From the NCBI GenBank assembly GCA_947499735.1, contig CANMPP010000002.1, positions 62,001 through 126,000 of the forward strand: a stretch of 64,000 bases of DNA, read 5' to 3'. Below the pieces are notes generated by a model. The model had not been told where the DNA came from, made no database searches, and saw nothing but the letters and a program-made list of their open reading frames with translations. Both the position numbers and the translations under genes were made by a program. Shown here piece after piece: positions 35,117 through 43,655 of this stretch; position 1 is the stretch's first letter; each line of letters starts with the position of its first letter. Source of the stretch: an uncultured Pelagimonas sp. Its GTDB lineage: Bacteria > Pseudomonadota > Alphaproteobacteria > Rhodobacterales > Rhodobacteraceae.

Positions 35117-36664
35117 TTAAGCGTCCTTATAAGACACCTCAGGCACATCACCTGTTTTCTCTGACTGTGTGACCAGACGATTCAGCGCGCTGATATAGGC
35201 TTTTGCCGAGGCCACAACTGTATCCGTGTCGGCGGATTGACCTGTTGCGATTTTGCCGTCTTCTTCCAGACGAACAAACACAGTTGCCTGTGCATCGGTG
35301 CCTGCCGTGACTGCCTGCACCTGATACAGTTGTAGGCGTGCAGCGTTTGGATACAGGGCGCGGACGGCTTTGAACGTCGCGTCTACTGGTCCGTCGCCGG
35401 GCGCGGTTGCGCTGACATCCTTACCGCCGATTTCCATTTCTAGTTCTGCTTCGGCCTGACCGCCTGTGCCGCAAACAACGCGCAGGTTTACCAGTTGTAG
35501 ATGGTCTTCGCTTTCACCGGCAGTGGACACCAGTGCCAAGACATCATCGTCAAAGACCTCTTTCTTGCGATCGGCCAGTTCTTTGAAGCGGACAAAGATG
35601 TCTTTCAGCTGATTGTCACCAACCTCTACGCCCAGATCTTTCAGTTTGGCCCGCAATGCGGCACGGCCTGAATGTTTGCCAAGGGGCAGGGAGGTTCCAG
35701 AAATGCCCACATCTTCGGGGCGCATGATTTCAAAGGTCTCTGCGTTTTTCAGCATGCCGTCTTGGTGGATACCGCTTTCATGGGCAAAAGCATTCTTGCC
35801 CACAATCGCTTTGTTCGGCTGAACAAGGAAACCAGACACGGTGGAAACGCGACGCGAGATATGCATGATCTTTTTGGTGTCGATCGCGGTTTCGTAAGGC
35901 ATAATGTCATTGCGCACTTTCAGGGCCATGACGACCTCTTCCAATGCGGTATTGCCAGCACGTTCGCCCAAACCGTTGATTGTACATTCGATCTGGCGCG
36001 CGCCACCATCTACCGCGGCCAAAGCATTTGCCGTCGCCATACCCAAATCGTTGTGGCAATGGGTGGCAAAGATGATGTCATCTGCGCCGGGGACCGTTTC
36101 GATTAGGCGTTTGATCAAATCTGCGGATTCACGAGGGGCTGTGTATCCCACGGTATCGGGAATGTTGATCGTGGTTGCGCCGGCTTTGATAGCGATTTCG
36201 ACAACACGGCAGAGATAATCCCATTCTGTGCGCGTCGCATCCATCGGTGACCATTGTACATTATCCACCAGATTACGGGCATGTGTCACTGTATCATGAA
36301 TGACCTCGGCCATTTCATCCTGCGTCAGGTTGGGAATCGCGCGGTGCAGAGGGGATGTGCCAATAAATGTGTGAATGCGTGGTTGAGCCGCTTTGCGCAC
36401 GGCTTCGGCACATCGATCGATGTCACCTGTTTTGGCACGGGCCAGACCGCAAATAACGGAATTCTTAGACCGTTCGGCAATTTCAGATACTGCGCGGAAG
36501 TCGCCTTCAGATGCGATGGGGAAACCAGCCTCAATGATGTCGACGCCCATATCGTCCAGCAACTCAGCTATTTCCAGCTTTTCGTCGTGGGTCATTGTTG
36601 CGCCGGGGGATTGTTCGCCGTCTCGCAAAGTGGTGTCGAAGATAAATACGCGATCTTTTGTCAT
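35117..36664 (-). CDS. leuA: 2-isopropylmalate synthase
   Basis: LeuA condenses acetyl-CoA with 2-oxoisovalerate, the first committed step of leucine synthesis, and is inhibited by leucine. The 515-aa length is that of the short (E. coli-type) class. Marks are FDTTLRDGEQSPGATM near residue 10, the metal-binding HCHNDLGMATANALAAVDGGA near 205, INGLGERAGNTALEE near 235, FAHESGIHQDGMLK near 295 and the C-terminal leucine-binding regulatory domain from about 390. The ATG follows AGGACG. The ~310-nt 5' leader encodes a leucine-rich peptide, pointing to attenuation. Confidence 0.97.
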   Translation of the reverse strand: MTKDRVFIFDTTLRDGEQSPGATMTHDEKLEIAELLDDMGVDIIEAGFPIASEGDFRAVSEIAERSKNSVICGLARAKTGDIDRCAEAVRKAAQPRIHTFIGTSPLHRAIPNLTQDEMAEVIHDTVTHARNLVDNVQWSPMDATRTEWDYLCRVVEIAIKAGATTINIPDTVGYTAPRESADLIKRLIETVPGADDIIFATHCHNDLGMATANALAAVDGGARQIECTINGLGERAGNTALEEVVMALKVRNDIMPYETAIDTKKIMHISRRVSTVSGFLVQPNKAIVGKNAFAHESGIHQDGMLKNAETFEIMRPEDVGISGTSLPLGKHSGRAALRAKLKDLGVEVGDNQLKDIFVRFKELADRKKEVFDDDVLALVSTAGESEDHLQLVNLRVVCGTGGQAEAELEMEIGGKDVSATAPGDGPVDATFKAVRALYPNAARLQLYQVQAVTAGTDAQATVFVRLEEDGKIATGQSADTDTVVASAKAYISALNRLVTQSEKTGDVPEVSYKDA

Positions 36665-36859
36665 GGTTACGTCCTACATAACGTGTCGATAGGGCCCGAT
36701 TGGTTTAAATCAGCAACCCATAAGAATAAGTTCGGCTTTTGACGACAGATGTCACAGGTCGGAAGATCCAGCAAGGTCTGCTTGGAAACTGTGCTTCTAT
36801 ATCAATGAACTGGTGTCAAAGCCGTGATGAGTGGATTTCGACGCGTATGAACCTCCCCC

Positions 36860-36886
36860 GAGCGCGCGCGCCGAGAGGCCACGCTC
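36860..36886 (-). promoter_or_regulatory. Candidate attenuator hairpin after the leuA leader ORF
   Basis: On the minus strand GAGCGTGGCC pairs with GGC and CGCGCTC across a TCTC loop, with a short GCG bulge. The stem begins inside the leader's TGA stop. A second, weaker hairpin (CTCTGC/GCGGAG) lies inside the leader ORF and could be mutually exclusive with a longer fold. No T-run follows, so termination here would need Rho or another mechanism. Confidence 0.5.
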
Positions 36887-36974
36887 AGAGGCGAGTTAGT
36901 AGTAGCTCTAGGCCCAGCACAGAGGCTCCGCTGAAAAGCAGAGACTGTATCGTGATATGGGCATTCCTCATCAT
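36885..36974 (-). CDS. leuL: Leucine-rich leader peptide upstream of leuA
   Basis: A 29-codon ORF on the leuA strand, 220 nt before leuA. It opens with two ATGs (36974 and 36971) and ends in VLGLELLLTRL then TGA. The tail has six leucines in eleven codons, four of them the infrequent CTA (CTA GAG CTA CTA CTA). This is the hallmark of ribosome-mediated attenuation of leucine genes. There is no Shine-Dalgarno; the first A is 7 nt after a perfect TATAAT, so the transcript probably begins at or within 1 nt of the ATG, as described for the trp leader of Sinorhizobium meliloti. Stalling at Leu codons under leucine starvation would favour leuA transcription. Confidence 0.72.
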   Translation of the reverse strand: MMRNAHITIQSLLFSGASVLGLELLLTRL

Positions 36975-36981
36975 GGTCGCG

Positions 36982-36987
36982 ATTATA
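36982..36987 (-). promoter_or_regulatory. -10 element of the leuL-leuA promoter
   Basis: A perfect TATAAT on the minus strand. The -35 is weak (CTTTCC at 37005-37010 with 17-nt spacing, or TTGCTT at 37008-37013 with 20 nt). The predicted start falls at 36974-36975, on the leader ATG. Confidence 0.6.
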
Positions 36988-37205
36988 ACTGGCAAATCAT
37001 AAAGGGAAAGCAATTTTTCTTTGGCGTTATTTGTTGTTCACGAACTCTGGTTTAAACAGATTGAGATGCTGAAAATCTGATCGTCGAGTGGCTATCGAAA
37101 CCATTGTTATTGTTGGCGATTAGGATTTAAAATTCCAAAAGTGAAATTGACACAAGGGTGCTAACTAGGATTGAGCATTTATCGTGTTGGGTGCTGATAA
37201 TAAAA

Positions 37206-37224
37206 TGAGAATGATTATCACTTG
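37206..37224 (+). promoter_or_regulatory. Fur/Mur-type box upstream of sitA
   Basis: TGAGAATGATTATCACTTG resembles the GATAATGATAATCATTATC Fur consensus in its left and central parts. A second partial copy, TTGAGAATGGTTCGCAA, starts at 37252. In alphaproteobacteria the Fur homologue Mur represses sitABCD with Mn(II), so this is most likely a Mur site. The rest of 37010-37324 holds no gene that I can support. Confidence 0.6.
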
Positions 37225-37324
37225 CATAATCGAAGGGGCTTGATAAAAGAATTGAGAATGGTTCGCAAAAATCTGTTTGGGAGAAAAACAGTTTGCTCGG
37301 ACAAAATCGACAGGAGTTCTTTCT

Positions 37325-38224
37325 ATGAAAACGAATATCAAAGTTGCTGTTTGTGTAGTGGGTGTGTTGTCGACGGCGAGCGGAGGGTACGCCGCAGATA
37401 AATTGAAGGTTGTAACGACCTTTACAGTTCTTGCTGACATTGCCCAAAATGTGGCGGGTGAGGCTGCGGAAGTTGTATCCGTTACCAAAGCGGGTGCTGA
37501 GATCCACGGGTATGAACCAACACCAAGGGATCTGTTGCGCGCACAAGACGCAGATCTGATCTTGTGGAACGGTATGAATCTGGAACTATGGTTCGAACAG
37601 TTCCTATCCAACCTTGGGGATGTTCCCTCTGTCACGCTGACTGACGGAATTACACCAATTCCAATTGCAGAAGGGGCCTATGCGGGGAAACCCAACCCAC
37701 ATGCTTGGATGGGGTTGGACAATGCGCTGGTTTATATCGCCAATATTGAGGCGGCGTTCTCTGAAATGGACCCGGATAATGCAGATGTTTATGCAGCCAA
37801 TGCTGCGGCTTATGCGCAAGAGCTACAAGACACTTTGGAACCTTTGCGCGCAACAGTCGCTGAGATTCCAGAGGACCAGCGCTGGTTGGTGACATGTGAA
37901 GGCGCGTTTAGCTATCTGGCCAAAGATTTTGGTCTTCAAGAATTGTATCTATGGCCGATGAATGCGGACCAGATGGGAACACCACAGCAGGTGCGGTCTG
38001 TAATTGACGGGGTGCGGGAAAATGACATTCCAACTGTATTCTGTGAAAGCACTGTGAACACAGCCCCCGCACAGCAGGTGGCGCGGGAAACCGGTGCTGA
38101 ATATGGCGGCGTTTTATATGTTGATAGCTTGTCAGAGGCGGGCGGCCCTGTGCCGACCTATCTAGATTTGTTACGTGTGACTTCGGAAACCTTGGTAAAG
38201 GGTTTGGAAAAAGGTCTTGAATAA
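37325..38224 (+). CDS. sitA: Manganese/iron ABC transporter binding protein
   Basis: A 299-aa cluster A-I metal-binding protein of the SitA/PsaA/MntC type. The signal peptide is residues 1-23 (ending GGYAADKL). The four expected metal ligands are visible: His in AEIHGYEPTPRDLL near residue 59, His in KPNPHAWMGLDNA near 122, Glu in VTCEGAFSYLAKDFGL near 188 and Asp in LYVDSLSEAGGPVPTYLDL near 263. The set H-H-E-D is the Mn/Fe type; the absence of a His-rich loop argues against zinc-specific ZnuA. I use the ATG at 37325 behind AGGAG; the frame is open 48 nt further up. Confidence 0.93.
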   Translation: MKTNIKVAVCVVGVLSTASGGYAADKLKVVTTFTVLADIAQNVAGEAAEVVSVTKAGAEIHGYEPTPRDLLRAQDADLILWNGMNLELWFEQFLSNLGDVPSVTLTDGITPIPIAEGAYAGKPNPHAWMGLDNALVYIANIEAAFSEMDPDNADVYAANAAAYAQELQDTLEPLRATVAEIPEDQRWLVTCEGAFSYLAKDFGLQELYLWPMNADQMGTPQQVRSVIDGVRENDIPTVFCESTVNTAPAQQVARETGAEYGGVLYVDSLSEAGGPVPTYLDLLRVTSETLVKGLEKGLE

Positions 38225-38231
38225 TCCATTT

Positions 38232-38250
38232 GGCCCGCAAATTGCGGGCC
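38232..38250 (+). terminator. Intercistronic hairpin between sitA and sitB
   Basis: GGCCCGCAA and TTGCGGGCC are complementary with one base between, so the real loop is about 5 nt. No T-run follows. It probably stabilises the sitA message relative to sitBCD. Confidence 0.6.
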
Positions 38251-38272
38251 TCATCATTGGAAAGTTTGGTAT

Positions 38273-39172
38273 ATGAATACGCATGCAGACACGCCCATGC
38301 CGCGCGCCCAAGACCTGGATCCGCGCGGCGGCATTTTTGCTCGGGACGTCACTGTGACCTATCGCAATGGCCATACGGCACTGCGCGACACACGGTTTGA
38401 AATTCCTCGCGGAACGGTAACGGCTTTGGTCGGTGTGAATGGCGCAGGAAAATCCACGCTGTTTAAAGCGATCATGGGGTTTGTTCCGGTGGCGAAAGGC
38501 GACATTCGCCTATTGGGCATGTCGGTCAAAGACGCGTTGAAAAAGAACCTCGTGGCTTATGTGCCGCAATCGGAAGAGGTGGATTGGTCTTTTCCTGTGC
38601 TGGTTGAAGATGTCGTTATGATGGGACGCTACGGCCATATGGGACTGTTGCGCCGTCCGTCACAACAGGATCGCGATGCGGTTACGACGGCCCTTGAGCG
38701 CGTGAATATGCAGGATTATCGGCATCGTCAGATTGGTGAATTGTCCGGTGGGCAGAAAAAACGCGTCTTCCTTGCGCGTGCTTTGGCGCAAGATGGCCAT
38801 GTCATTTTGCTGGATGAACCGTTCACGGGCGTTGACGTGAAAACCGAGGAACAGATCATTGGGCTCTTGCGAGAATTGCGCGACGAAGGGCGCGTGATGC
38901 TGGTTTCGACACATAACCTTGGGGCTGTGCCGGAATATTGCGATCGATGCGTCTTGGTCAAAGGCACAGTGCTTGGGTACGGACCAACCGAGACGACCTT
39001 TACACATGAAAATCTGGAATTGGCATTTGGCGGCGTCCTGCGTCACTTTACGCTGGGTGGATCTGATTTGCACGATGATGAAGATGAACGCCGTGTGACG
39101 ATCCTGACGGATGATGAACGCCCGTTTGTGCAATATGGCGACAAAACACGTCTTAAGGATCGCTCGGAATGA
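38273..39172 (+). CDS. sitB: Manganese/iron ABC transporter ATPase
   Basis: A 299-aa ABC ATPase. Walker A is [14 protein letters not shown] near residue 60, the Q-loop is [28 protein letters not shown] (residue pattern typical of metal ATPases), the signature is [15 protein letters not shown] near 160, Walker B is [12 protein letters not shown] and the switch His is STHNLG. An acidic/His tail (LHDDEDERR, about residue 266) extends beyond the core. Its stop overlaps sitC (ATGA). Confidence 0.95.
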   Translation: MNTHADTPMPRAQDLDPRGGIFARDVTVTYRNGHTALRDTRFEIPRGTVTALVGVNGAGKSTLFKAIMGFVPVAKGDIRLLGMSVKDALKKNLVAYVPQSEEVDWSFPVLVEDVVMMGRYGHMGLLRRPSQQDRDAVTTALERVNMQDYRHRQIGELSGGQKKRVFLARALAQDGHVILLDEPFTGVDVKTEEQIIGLLRELRDEGRVMLVSTHNLGAVPEYCDRCVLVKGTVLGYGPTETTFTHENLELAFGGVLRHFTLGGSDLHDDEDERRVTILTDDERPFVQYGDKTRLKDRSE

Positions 39173-40029
39173 GTGTCCTTTTAGAACCATTTGCCTATGG
39201 GTATATGACCAACGCGATGTGGGTTTCTGCCCTTGTTGGTGGGGTTTGCGCCTTTTTGTCTGCTTATTTGATGCTCAAGGGCTGGTCCCTGATCGGTGAT
39301 GCCTTGTCGCATTCCGTCGTTCCCGGCGTGGCCGGGGCCTATATGCTGGGACTGCCTTTCGCGCTTGGGGCGTTCCTATCGGGTGGTTTGGCAGCGGCGG
39401 CGATGTTGTTCCTGTCGAACCGGTCTGGTTTGAAAGAAGACGTTGTTATCGGCATCATTTTTACGGCGTTTTTCGGATTGGGTCTGTTCATGATCTCGGT
39501 CAACCCGGTGGCTGTGTCTATTCAGACCATCACAATGGGCAATATTCTGGCCATTGCACCTGAGGACACGATGCAATTGGCGATTATCGGGTTTGTCTCG
39601 CTCGGTATTCTGACGCTGAAGTGGAAAGATCTGATGGTGGTTTTCTTTGATGAAAGCCATGCGCGCTCGATTGGGTTGCGGCCACGGTTGCTGAAGGGGC
39701 TGTTCTTTATGCTGCTGTCGGCATGCGTGGTTGCGGCGATGCAAACGGTTGGGGCGTTCTTGGTTGTGGCCATGGTTGTGACGCCGGGGGCGACCGCCTA
39801 TCTGCTATGTGATCGCTTTCCGCGCTTGATCCTAACGTCCATATTCATAGGTGCCCTCAGCAGTTTTCTGGGGGCCTATATCAGCTATTTCATTGACGGC
39901 GCGACAGGCGGAATTATCGTGGTTCTTCAAACGGTGGTTTTCTTACTGGCCTTTGTGTTTGCCCCCAAGCATGGGTTGTTGGTCGCACGTCGCAAAGCGG
40001 CGAAGATCCTGCGCGAAGGAGAGCATTGA
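39169..40029 (+). CDS. sitC: Manganese/iron ABC transporter permease
   Basis: A 286-aa ABC-3 family permease with about eight or nine helices. [26 protein letters not shown] near residue 36 is the family signature; [34 protein letters not shown] near 165 and [14 protein letters not shown] near 205 follow. It pairs with SitD, overlapping it by 4 nt. Confidence 0.94.
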   Translation: MSVLLEPFAYGYMTNAMWVSALVGGVCAFLSAYLMLKGWSLIGDALSHSVVPGVAGAYMLGLPFALGAFLSGGLAAAAMLFLSNRSGLKEDVVIGIIFTAFFGLGLFMISVNPVAVSIQTITMGNILAIAPEDTMQLAIIGFVSLGILTLKWKDLMVVFFDESHARSIGLRPRLLKGLFFMLLSACVVAAMQTVGAFLVVAMVVTPGATAYLLCDRFPRLILTSIFIGALSSFLGAYISYFIDGATGGIIVVLQTVVFLLAFVFAPKHGLLVARRKAAKILREGEH

Positions 40030-40859
40030 TGGATATGCTTTTGTTCCCTTTTCAATTCGGCTTCATGCAAAATGCGTTTTGGATTGCGGCGATCATTTCG
40101 GTACCAACTGCGCTGCTTTCCTGTTTCTTGGTCTTGAAGGGCTGGGCCCTGATGGGGGACGCTGTCAGTCACGCGGTTTTGCCGGGCGTGGTGTTGGCCT
40201 ATATTCTGGGCCTGCCTTTGATTATTGGCGCCTTTGTGGCGGGCATGCTGACGGCGGTGGCGACGGGATATGTGTCAGACAACAGCCGTGTCAAACAAGA
40301 CACCGTTATGGGCGTTATCTTTTCGGGCATGTTTGGGCTGGGCATCGTGATGTATGTTGGCCTGAAGGCAAATGTTCATCTGGATCATATCCTATTTGGC
40401 AACATGCTGGGCGTGGACCGTCAGGAATTGGTGACCGCTGGTTTGATCTCGGCCGCCGTTGCAATCATTCTTCTGACGAAATGGAAGGATTTTATGTTGC
40501 ACGCCTTTGATCCGGCACATGCACGGGCCATTGGCATGCCGGTTGACCTGCTTCATTATGGTCTTTTGGCGATCCTATCTTTAACAATCGTGGCCACTTT
40601 GACGGCGACGGGCCTGATTTTGGCCGTTGGGCTGCTGATTGCGCCCGGCGCGATTGCGTTTTTGCTGGTTCGGCGGTTTGGCTTGATGTTGCTGGTGTCG
40701 GTGTTTGTCTGTGTGATCTCGATGCTAGGCGGTGTCTATGCCAGCTTCTTTCTCGACAGTGCACCTGCGCCCACCATCATCCTAATCCTGACGGCAATAT
40801 TCATAATTGCGCTGACATATCGCACGGTTGTGACGCGGTTGGCGTCGAGAAAGATCTAG
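40026..40859 (+). CDS. sitD: Manganese/iron ABC transporter permease
   Basis: A 277-aa second ABC-3 permease. It is visibly a paralogue of SitC: WALMGDAVSHAVLPGVVLAYILGLPL near residue 40 and GLILAVGLLIAPGAIAFLLVRRFG near 197 match the corresponding SitC segments. Four-gene sit operons with two permeases are the rule in alphaproteobacteria. It converges with the amino-acid permease gene 3 nt away, with no obvious terminator between them. Confidence 0.94.
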   Translation: MMDMLLFPFQFGFMQNAFWIAAIISVPTALLSCFLVLKGWALMGDAVSHAVLPGVVLAYILGLPLIIGAFVAGMLTAVATGYVSDNSRVKQDTVMGVIFSGMFGLGIVMYVGLKANVHLDHILFGNMLGVDRQELVTAGLISAAVAIILLTKWKDFMLHAFDPAHARAIGMPVDLLHYGLLAILSLTIVATLTATGLILAVGLLIAPGAIAFLLVRRFGLMLLVSVFVCVISMLGGVYASFFLDSAPAPTIILILTAIFIIALTYRTVVTRLASRKI

Positions 40860-40862
40860 GCG

Positions 40863-41627
40863 CTACCTGCTCTCATTGGCCCCCATGCGCCGTTCCAGCC
40901 AACGCACAAAGAAACTGATTGCCAAGACCAACACGAGATATTCCAGGATCAACAGGCTATAAATTTCCAGTGGGCGGTATTCTGTGACAACCAATTCGTT
41001 GGCGCGGCGTGTGAGCTCCTGCATGCCGATCACAGAAGCAAATGCCGACATTTTGACGATATATATGAATTGATTGGCCAATGGTGGCAGGATACGGCGG
41101 ATCGCTTGGGGTAGGATCACATAGCGCATGGTTTGCGTATAGGTCAGGCCAATTGTTTTGGCGGCTTCTGTCTGTCCTTTAGCGATGGATTGGATGCCAG
41201 AGCGATAGATTTCTGCCGTGAAAGCGCTGTCCGAAATCGCCAGCGTTATGATTGCGCCCCAAAACGCATCAATGCTGATTGTAATACCAAACGATCGCAA
41301 TACCACCGGCAGACCGTAAAACACCCAAAACAGCATGGGCAGTAACGGAATGGCCCGTACAAATTCAACATAGATCCGCGAGGGCAGGCGCACCCAGCGA
41401 TTGGTCGACATGCCGGGCAGGGCGATGATCATACCAATTGTCATGGACAAGGCTGCCGCAATCAAAGACAGGCTGATCGTCGCCCAGAACCCGCCCAGCA
41501 AAAAGCGGATGTTGTTTTGGCCGTTTGTTGTGCTTGGATCGATCACGTACCAACCCCAGTTTCCTGAACTGGAACACCCTGCCAAAACCCCAAATGCGCA
41601 AAGCGCCAAAATCGTGCTGCGTTTCAT
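40863..41627 (-). CDS. Polar amino-acid ABC permease with a lipobox-like N-terminus
   Basis: A 254-aa HisM/GlnP-family permease with a BPD transmembrane domain. Marks are LLGGFWATISLSLIAAALSM near residue 43, EFVRAIPLLPMLFWVFYGLP near 87 and the EAA loop EAAKTIGLTYTQTMRYVILPQA near 150. The N-terminus is odd: MKRSTILALCAFGVLAGCSSSGNW has a textbook lipoprotein signal (LAGC) before the first permease helix. If processed, Cys-17 would be lipidated at the periplasmic face. The ATPase gene lies 12 bp upstream; the binding protein is divergent. Confidence 0.9.
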   Translation of the reverse strand: MKRSTILALCAFGVLAGCSSSGNWGWYVIDPSTTNGQNNIRFLLGGFWATISLSLIAAALSMTIGMIIALPGMSTNRWVRLPSRIYVEFVRAIPLLPMLFWVFYGLPVVLRSFGITISIDAFWGAIITLAISDSAFTAEIYRSGIQSIAKGQTEAAKTIGLTYTQTMRYVILPQAIRRILPPLANQFIYIVKMSAFASVIGMQELTRRANELVVTEYRPLEIYSLLILEYLVLVLAISFFVRWLERRMGANESR

Positions 41628-41639
41628 GCGTGGGACCCT

Positions 41640-42377
41640 TTAATGTTGCAGGATTTGGCTGAGGAACTGTTTGCATCGATCCGTGCGCGGTGCATCAAAA
41701 AACGTCTCGGTGGGGCCGGTTTCGATGATTTCCCCATGATCCATAAAGATCATGCGATCCGCCGCTTTACGGGCAAACCCCATCTCATGGGTTACACAGA
41801 TCATCGTCATGCCATCATTGGCCAGATCAACGATCACGTCCAAAACTTCCGAAATCATTTCAGGGTCTAGGGCCGATGTCGGTTCGTCAAACAACATGAC
41901 CTTGGGCTCCATACAAAGAGACCGTGCGATTGCCACCCGCTGCTGCTGGCCGCCAGACAGTTCTTTGGGGCGTTTATGCGCCTGATCTGGAATACGGACG
42001 CGTTCTAGATACGACATCGCGCGGGCCTCTGCTGCCTTTCGGGTTAGGCCGCGGGCCTTCATTGGGCCAAGGGTCAGGTTTTGCAAAATGCTAAGATGGG
42101 GGAATAGGTTGAACTGTTGGAACACCATTCCGACCCCGCCGCGGATTGCGTGGGCGGATGCTTCGTCACGCAGGTCTGTTCCACGCACAGTGATTGTGCC
42201 CTCGTCATGGGTCTCTAATCCGTTGATGCAGCGGATAAGCGTAGATTTACCCGATCCCGAAGGGCCGCATACAACGATGCGCTCGCCCTCGGCCACGTCC
42301 AGATCAATTCCGCGCAGCGCGTGATAATCGCCGAAATATTTGTTCAGATCCCGAACTTTTATAACCGGTTCCGCCAT
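41640..42377 (-). CDS. Polar amino-acid ABC transporter ATPase
   Basis: A 245-aa GlnQ/HisP-type ATPase. Walker A is [16 protein letters not shown] near residue 38, the Q-loop [12 protein letters not shown], the signature [15 protein letters not shown] near 138, Walker [15 protein letters not shown] and the switch [10 protein letters not shown] start at the ATG at 42377 ([16 protein letters not shown]); an in-frame TTG at 42401 adds eight residues without family support. Co-transcribed with the permease. Confidence 0.93.
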   Translation of the reverse strand: MAEPVIKVRDLNKYFGDYHALRGIDLDVAEGERIVVCGPSGSGKSTLIRCINGLETHDEGTITVRGTDLRDEASAHAIRGGVGMVFQQFNLFPHLSILQNLTLGPMKARGLTRKAAEARAMSYLERVRIPDQAHKRPKELSGGQQQRVAIARSLCMEPKVMLFDEPTSALDPEMISEVLDVIVDLANDGMTMICVTHEMGFARKAADRMIFMDHGEIIETGPTETFFDAPRTDRCKQFLSQILQH

Positions 42378-42504
42378 CACTATTGATCCATTCTTTTGCA
42401 AATCACGTAGATCTTACGTGCCAAGGTCTGGGAAAGATCTATAAAACGGTCAATGGATAAGACATAAAAGACAAAAGATACAATTCCGCATCGGAGGGAA
42501 TAAG

Positions 42505-43281
42505 ATGGGTATTTTGAAAACGCTGGGTTTGGCGACCACATTGGTTGTCGGCTTGGGCAGCGGCATTGCATCTGCGCAATCTGCATTGAACGACATTCTA
42601 AGCGGCGGGGTTTTGAAAGTTGGCACAACGGGTGACTGGAACCCAATGACTGTGCGCGACCCGGCCACAAATTCCTACAAAGGCTATGATATCGACGTCA
42701 TGACGCAATTGGCTGCGGATTTGGGTGTCGAAGTCGAATTTGTGCCTACTGATTGGAAAACTCTGGTCAATGGCGTGGTTGCGGGCAACTACCACATGAC
42801 GGGTTCTGCATCGATAAGCCCTGCGCGCCTTAAGGCGGCGGGCTATTCGGACAGCTATATCGCGGTCGAAATCTATCCGTTCACTACAGATGCATCGGGC
42901 GATAAATTCGACAGCTGGGAATCGATCAACCAAGCTGGCGTGTCGGTATCCACGACACTGGGTACGACATTTGAAAAAAGCGCTCGCGACTGGTTCCCTG
43001 AGGCTGATATCAAAGTCGTAGAAGCGCCAGCGCGCGGATATCAAGAGGTTCTAGCAGGTCGCGCAGAGGTGTTCATCACATCCAATATCGAAGGCGCGAC
43101 ATTGCTGGAGAAATTCCCAAACCTGCGCCAGATTGACGTGTCCGAAGCGCGTGCGCCAACACCTATCGCGATGTTGTTGCCACAATCTGATCAGGTTTGG
43201 ATCAACTATGTGAACAGCTGGATCGAATTGAAGAAAACCCAAGGTTTCTTTGAGGCGACAGCTGCGAAATGGGGTTTGTGA
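42505..43281 (+). CDS. Amino-acid ABC transporter binding protein
   Basis: A 258-aa family-3 extracellular solute-binding protein. Signal peptide residues 1-24 (IASAQSAL). The ligand-pocket motifs are LKVGTTGDWNPMTVRD near residue 37, YKGYDIDVMTQLAADLGVEVEFVP near 56 and GRAEVFITSNIEGA near 185. The 'GDWNPMT' and 'SASISPARLKAAGYSDSY' stretches also resemble cyclohexadienyl/arogenate dehydratase PheC, a relative of these binding proteins. With the divergent permease and ATPase (128-bp gap), transport is the simpler reading. A GGAGGGA ribosome site precedes the ATG. Confidence 0.87.
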   Translation: MGILKTLGLATTLVVGLGSGIASAQSALNDILSGGVLKVGTTGDWNPMTVRDPATNSYKGYDIDVMTQLAADLGVEVEFVPTDWKTLVNGVVAGNYHMTGSASISPARLKAAGYSDSYIAVEIYPFTTDASGDKFDSWESINQAGVSVSTTLGTTFEKSARDWFPEADIKVVEAPARGYQEVLAGRAEVFITSNIEGATLLEKFPNLRQIDVSEARAPTPIAMLLPQSDQVWINYVNSWIELKKTQGFFEATAAKWGL

Positions 43282-43310
43282 TCCCAGATTTTGATCTGTG
43301 AAGTATCTGA

Positions 43311-43342
43311 AACAGCCGTGCCTTGTGTGCGGCTGTTTTTTT
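43311..43342 (+). terminator. Rho-independent terminator of the amino-acid binding-protein gene
   Basis: AACAGCCG and CGGCTGTT pair around an 11-nt loop, followed by a T7 run, 30 nt after the stop. Confidence 0.9.
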
Positions 43343-43368
43343 GTCGCCGTCACGGTGATTTGAAATGC

Positions 43369-43404
43369 AAAAAGACGCCACTGCCGTATGGCAATGCGTG
43401 TCTT
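43369..43404 (-). terminator. Probable terminator of the tRNA-fMet gene
   Basis: On the minus strand an imperfect stem (AAGAC..TGCC / GGCA..GTCTT) is followed by TTTTTG. It lies directly downstream of the tRNA. Confidence 0.6.
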
Positions 43405-43424
43405 GTTGTCGATATTTTGGGAAT

Positions 43425-43501
<77 letters not shown>

Positions 43502-43655
43502 TCAATAGAGGGGTGTTTAGACATGTTCGTCGGGAGGTGCAAGGGGCATTTCGCCGGTTTTTTCATCCAAATGTCATATTTCTTATCAATTTGCGAAAAC
43601 TGCAGAAATTTGAAATAAGTGCCTATAATTAAAGGGTTTGTGTTGCCAAACCTTG

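Noticed and set aside
36739-37002. 87-aa reading frame on the plus strand over the leuA leader
   Set aside because: It is antisense to the leader ORF and promoter, shows no family features, and its Arg/Ser-rich sequence is the typical shadow of GC-rich hairpins.
42505-43281. Reading this gene as a periplasmic cyclohexadienyl dehydratase (PheC)
   Set aside because: The fold and some motifs are shared, but a divergent permease and ATPase with no partner aromatic gene make a transport binding protein more likely.
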